A stretch of DNA of 5,953 nt, from assembly GCA_011620045.1 (NCBI GenBank), contig WOZY01000305.1:1-5953 (forward strand), written 5' to 3'. The stretch is from Mesotoga sp. (GTDB lineage Bacteria; Thermotogota; Thermotogae; Petrotogales; Kosmotogaceae). The position numbers were made by a program, and so were the translations under genes. A model generated the notes under the pieces. That model made no database searches, was not told where the DNA came from, and saw only the letters and a program-made list of their open reading frames with translations. How positions within the stretch are numbered: position 1 is the stretch's first letter; the number at the start of each line of letters is the position of its first letter. This document shows, piece after piece, positions 3,888 to 5,953 of this stretch.

Positions 3888-5953
3888 ATGAACTCATTGT
3901 ACTTACCACTTGTAGCAGGGATTATCTCTACAATCTTTGCTTTCATCATGTTGCGGCGAACGCTTAGTTTTTCGCAGGGTAGTGACAGGATGAAAGAGCT
4001 CTCTAAGTATATTCAAGAAGGTGCCTCTGCATTCCTTGGAGAAGAAGCGAGAAAGATATTTCTTGTGGCGGTAATTCTGGCTGCCGTTCTCGGGATTATC
4101 TTTCAGTCGTTCAAATATCCGATAGTTTTGCTATTCGGAGCTCTTGTTTCTGAATTGGCAGGAGTAATAGGAATGTACGCGGCAACAAGAGCTAATGCAA
4201 GGGTGGCAGCCGGAGCAGGGAGCGGACTCTCAAGCGCCTTCAAGGTAGCCTTTTCAAGCGGTTCAGTAATGGGGCTTGCCGTCGCCGGTTTCTCTTTGAC
4301 CGGTCTGGCGATTGTGATGCTGGTTTTCAAGAGCTCGTTCGTATTCGAGAGCATCACAGATATCTCAAAAGCATTCGGGAGAATCTCCTATATAGATGGA
4401 GTAATGATCGTCAGTTCCTATTCTCTCGGTGCCAGTCTGATAGCTCTGTTCGACAGGGTCGGCGGAGGCATGTATACGAAAGCCGCCGATATGAGTGCCG
4501 ATCTCGTGGGGAAGATCGAGGAACATATCGAAGAGGACGACCCCAGGAATCCAGCAACTATCGCCGACAATGTCGGTGACAACGTGGGAGATGTCGCTGG
4601 TCTCGGTGCAGACATTTTGGAGTCGTACGTTGCATCGATAGTATCTGCGATAGTACTGGCGATCTTCATGAAGTTCGCAGATCATGGAACGATGACAGAG
4701 GCTCAGTATTATGGACTGATTATCCTTCCAGTTCTTATTGCCGGAGCGGGCGTGCTTTCCTCGCTGATCGGTGTGCTCGTAGTAGCAAATATGAAAACAA
4801 AGGATGCACAGAAGAGCCTGAGTTTCGGGAACTTATTTACCGGGGCTCTTGTTCTCGGATCCGTGGCGATTGTAATCGGAATTGCAGCACCGGATTATCC
4901 TTTCAAGGACACCTTCATAATCAATCCCGAATTCGTTTCAAGGTGGAGACTGTTCTTTGCAATAGCTTCGGGACTGATTGCGGGGATAATCATCTCGAAG
5001 CTCAGTGAGTACTACACTTCCGATCAATACAAACCGACAAGAAAGCTCGCCAAGGATACTCAAAGCGGCGTAGCAATCAATATCACAGGCGGTCTCGCGC
5101 TTGGAATGGGCAGTACACTCTGGCCAGTGATAACGCTAGCAATGGCGATTCTTGCTGCTTACTGGTCTGCCGGTGTATACGGAATCGCGATCGCTGCACT
5201 TGGAATGCTTTCCTTTGTCGGATACATTGTTTCAGTAGACTCTTACGGACCGGTTGCGGACAACGCAGGTGGAATCGCTCAGATGGCCAATCTCGATCCG
5301 AAGGTCAGAAAGCTGACAGACAGATTGGACTCGGTCGGCAACACGACTGCTGCAATAGGCAAGGGCTTCGCCATAGGTTCTGCTGCCTTTGCCGCTCTGG
5401 CGTTGATAGTCTCATACATATGGGGCGCTGCAGGGACTGCAAATGAGATTGTAAACAATCCCGTAATCAATCTCGTAGAACCTTACACACTAATCGGGAT
5501 CATAATTGGCGCAATGCTTCCCTTCTTCTTCACTTCATTGTTGATCAAGGGGGTAGCCGATACGGCCAACCTCATGATAGTGGAGATTCGCAGACAGTTC
5601 AAAGAGATTCCAGGAATCAGAACTGGCGAGGCGGTGCCTGACTACAAGAGATGTATAGAGATAACTACAAAGGGAGCCGTTAGTAGAATGCTTGCTCCCG
5701 GTGTGGTCGCGATTGCTTCACCGTTCATAATCGGATTCCTCTTTGGCCGCTCGGCAGTTGCCGGTTTGTTGGTGGGTGGACTTGCAAGCGCGATAATGAT
5801 AGCCATATTCAGTGCCAATTCAGGTGGGGCCTGGGACAATGCCAAGAAGTTCATCGAAACCGGCGAGTATGGAGGAAAAGGAACTCCAACACATGAAGCG
5901 GCCGTTGTAGGTGACACCGTAGGAGACCCCCTCAAGGATACGGTTGGACCCTC
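3888..5953 (+). CDS. hppA: Membrane-bound K+-dependent, ion-pumping pyrophosphatase (3' end missing)
   Basis: The frame is open from 3888 to the window edge, giving 688 codons plus two bases. This family hydrolyses pyrophosphate and uses the energy to pump Na+ or H+ across the cytoplasmic membrane; members have about 16 transmembrane helices and act as dimers. The PPi/Mg2+ loops are all visible: GGGMYTKAAD (192-201), DNVGDNVGD (227-235), SVDSYGPVADNAGG (449-462) and GDTVGDPLKD (675-684). GNTTAAIGKG (484-493) has alanine at 488 and glycine at 491, where K+-independent enzymes carry lysine and threonine, so K+ dependence is predicted. E245 in GADILE aligns with the Na+-site glutamate E246 of T. 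maritima PPase as I recall it; this fits Na+ pumping but does not exclude H+. Roughly 30 residues are missing, judging from the T. maritima protein. It lies 44 bp after the helicase with no convincing terminator, so read-through is likely, though a promoter inside the helicase end is possible. Confidence 0.97.
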   Translation, partial: MNSLYLPLVAGIISTIFAFIMLRRTLSFSQGSDRMKELSKYIQEGASAFLGEEARKIFLVAVILAAVLGIIFQSFKYPIVLLFGALVSELAGVIGMYAATRANARVAAGAGSGLSSAFKVAFSSGSVMGLAVAGFSLTGLAIVMLVFKSSFVFESITDISKAFGRISYIDGVMIVSSYSLGASLIALFDRVGGGMYTKAADMSADLVGKIEEHIEEDDPRNPATIADNVGDNVGDVAGLGADILESYVASIVSAIVLAIFMKFADHGTMTEAQYYGLIILPVLIAGAGVLSSLIGVLVVANMKTKDAQKSLSFGNLFTGALVLGSVAIVIGIAAPDYPFKDTFIINPEFVSRWRLFFAIASGLIAGIIISKLSEYYTSDQYKPTRKLAKDTQSGVAINITGGLALGMGSTLWPVITLAMAILAAYWSAGVYGIAIAALGMLSFVGYIVSVDSYGPVADNAGGIAQMANLDPKVRKLTDRLDSVGNTTAAIGKGFAIGSAAFAALALIVSYIWGAAGTANEIVNNPVINLVEPYTLIGIIIGAMLPFFFTSLLIKGVADTANLMIVEIRRQFKEIPGIRTGEAVPDYKRCIEITTKGAVSRMLAPGVVAIASPFIIGFLFGRSAVAGLLVGGLASAIMIAIFSANSGGAWDNAKKFIETGEYGGKGTPTHEAAVVGDTVGDPLKDTVGP

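Noticed and set aside
4103..4357. Minus-strand frames under the pyrophosphatase (also 4365-4685, 5279-5470, 5642-5935)
   Set aside because: They are antisense to the conserved pyrophosphatase. Their Ala/Pro/Thr-rich composition reflects the reverse of a Gly/Ala/Val-rich membrane protein.

Overview
The window holds four protein genes in a divergent layout. Two read on the minus strand: a small cupin and a two-TM/RCK potassium channel. Two read on the plus strand: a UvrD/Rep-type helicase and a membrane-bound pyrophosphatase cut off by the right edge. I see no rRNA, tRNA, CRISPR array or intact mobile element. The organism is a bacterium with strong AGGAGG ribosome binding sites and moderate G+C. 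The pyrophosphatase resembles, from memory, the Thermotoga maritima enzyme, including the ending DPLKDTVGP. This suggests Thermotogota, perhaps a mesophilic member such as Mesotoga; that placement is inference and the genus is a guess.

Left region (1-268) has no convincing gene. It carries a short perfect inverted repeat at the edge, a 10-bp direct repeat flanking a small hairpin, and two tandem copies of a 37-bp unit with a GGAGTCTGTC core. It looks like decayed or repeat-type intergenic DNA. It lies downstream of the cupin gene.

Middle region. The cupin (269-628, minus) and the channel (772-1800, minus) are separated by 143 bp, so co-transcription is possible but not shown. The channel has TM1, pore, TM2 and a cytoplasmic RCK module, with a TVGYS filter instead of TVGYG. 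An AGGAGG sits inside the gene, 9 nt before an in-frame TTG at the pore/RCK junction; it could allow separate production of a soluble RCK protein. An 84-bp divergent spacer with a good extended -10 promoter leads into the helicase (1885-3843, plus), which has all the superfamily 1A motifs but a short C-terminus.

Right region. The pyrophosphatase (3888 to the edge, plus) starts 44 bp after the helicase stop behind a strong RBS. Its GNTTAAIG motif predicts a K+-dependent enzyme, and the glutamate in GADILE fits a Na+-pumping type. A K+ channel and a K+-dependent ion pump lie within about 2 kb, but the helicase between them and the opposite transcription argue against one dedicated system. I find no clear evidence for an undescribed multi-gene system here. 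The best leads are the variant filter, the possible internal RCK start and the 37-bp repeats.
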